A DNA stretch of 24,845 nucleotides from CAYTAP01 sp964435775 (GTDB lineage Bacteria > Planctomycetota > Phycisphaerae > Tepidisphaerales > Tepidisphaeraceae): positions 1 to 24,845 of the forward strand of contig CAYTAP010000054.1 of assembly GCA_964435775.1 (NCBI GenBank), read 5' to 3'. A program made the translations under genes and the position numbers. The stretch's first letter is position 1. The number at the start of each line of letters is the position of its first letter. The notes beneath the pieces were generated by a model. The model ran no database searches and was not told the DNA's origin. It saw nothing but the letters and a program-made list of their open reading frames with translations. Shown here in pieces: positions 24,283 to 24,845 of the stretch.

Positions 24283-24636
24283 TCAGTTCCCAGCAGGGGG
24301 TGCCGTCGTGATTACGAGCGCGCCACCCAATGAATCAGTGCCGGCAGTAGGATTTCGGCCAGCAAATCGGTTGACACCACCGCCACCATTCCACTGTACT
24401 AGATCCGCCCAGATATAATCCAATGATACGCCTGCTCCTGATGGTCCTGCGGGAGGGGGGGATTTGTCATTTCCCCATTTCCAATAGAAACCTGGTATAC
24501 CCTGAGGCGGATAATAGCACCATGTAGTAGGGCCAGCATCCGATAAGAACACTGCGGCATCAAATTCATTTAAGGAAATCCGAAGGGACGGGAGTCGTTT
24601 TGAACCATGAAATCCGATTGCCCGCAACTTCGCCAT
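24283..24636 (-). CDS. Small unrecognised protein upstream of the HEAT-like gene
   Basis: 117 aa. I do not recognise it. It is rich in aromatic, Gly and Pro residues in the middle (TTWCYYPPQGIPGFYWKWGN, SPPPAGPSGAG, WADLVQWNGGGG) and has no signal peptide in this frame. It lies 8 bp before the HEAT-like gene and shares its AT-richer composition, so they may be an operon. The first ~15 codons run antisense into DNA that leads to the RHS fragment, and no good ribosome site precedes the ATG. The gene could therefore be the 3' remnant of a longer one, or its start may lie further in. Confidence 0.45.
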   Translation of the reverse strand: MAKLRAIGFHGSKRLPSLRISLNEFDAAVFLSDAGPTTWCYYPPQGIPGFYWKWGNDKSPPPAGPSGAGVSLDYIWADLVQWNGGGGVNRFAGRNPTAGTDSLGGALVITTAPPAGN

Positions 24637-24660
24637 GCTGATCGCCGCTCGCTCCTCTTC

Positions 24661-24790
24661 TCTACTCGGCGGAAGCCTGACGTCCTCACGGGGTCGGAGG
24701 CGATCTCGGGCGTGCAGACGCTTTCGCGCAGCATTCTCAACGACGCCGGGCAGGTGATCGCGCAGGATGATTATTTCAACCTGACGGGGA
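24661..24790 (+). pseudogene. RHS-repeat protein fragment
   Basis: The + frame reads VQTLSRSILNDAGQVIAQDD, then YFNLTG, the form of RHS/YD-type repeats (N-AGQV---D-YF-L-G) that occur in large planctomycete surface proteins. Only ~43 codons remain. The frame has a stop upstream (24601) and meets IS copy C at 24793, so this is a leftover of a larger gene broken on both sides. Confidence 0.5.
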
Positions 24791-24792
24791 TC

Positions 24793-24845
24793 TGTCCTGC
24801 TCCCCTAAAATGTCCCATGTTGAAAGATTAGGATGACGGCCCTGA
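24793..24845 (+). mobile_element. Insertion-sequence left end (copy C), continues past window
   Basis: TGTCCTGCTCCCCTAAAATG, then TCCCATGTTGAAAGATTAGG and ATGACGGCCCTGA, match copies A and B in the same direction. The window ends before the OrfA start would be reached, so this may be an intact element. It interrupts or follows the RHS fragment directly. Confidence 0.65.

Overview
The window looks like a planctomycete chromosome, most probably Phycisphaerae. It has high GC, two PEP-CTERM sorted secreted proteins, a pseudopilin-like protein with the planctomycete H-X9-DG ending, and many secreted glycoside hydrolases. This placement is an inference from protein style; there is no rRNA or other marker gene.

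Positions 1-4353 (+ strand) carry three sugar-active proteins: a clan GH-A hydrolase with a C-terminal CBM9-like domain that is cut off by the window start, a secreted GH26-like enzyme with a PEP-CTERM anchor, and a GH140 (apiosidase-type, DUF4038) protein without a signal peptide. Positions 4371-11895 (- strand) form a very tight seven-gene operon. In transcription order it encodes a Gfo/Idh/MocA oxidoreductase (D-apiose dehydrogenase-like), a second GH140, a D-apionolactonase-like protein, an NAD-dependent epimerase/dehydratase, a short-chain dehydrogenase, a TIM-barrel protein like 3-oxo-isoapionate decarboxylase, and a protein like D-apionate oxidoisomerase. Together these give a nearly complete route: apioside -> D-apiose -> D-apionolactone -> D-apionate -> 3-oxo-isoapionate -> L-erythrulose + CO2.

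A divergent gene (11977-13164, +) encodes a XylR-type regulator, with a LacI-like sensor joined to an AraC DNA-binding domain. A nearly identical 30-bp element (28/30 identical; 36/41 with its flank) lies on each side of this gene in opposite orientations. Each copy contains two direct half-sites 21 bp apart. One copy faces the apiose operon. The other faces a + strand block at 13417-17988: a PEP-CTERM BNR-repeat protein, a pseudopilin-like protein, and a secreted clan-A hydrolase that is broken by a 10-N assembly gap. This predicts one regulon joining surface proteins and intracellular apiose catabolism.

From about 18.0 kb to the end the window is accessory DNA. It holds three copies of the same insertion-sequence left end (18021, 20727, 24793), an IS3-type orfA fragment, a tRNA-Arg-like 3' fragment, a perfect 22-bp palindrome, an overlapping pair of unrecognised genes (18448-20521), a secreted repeat-poor helical protein, and an AT-richer secreted HEAT-repeat protein with a small partner. 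An RHS-repeat fragment ends at the last IS copy.
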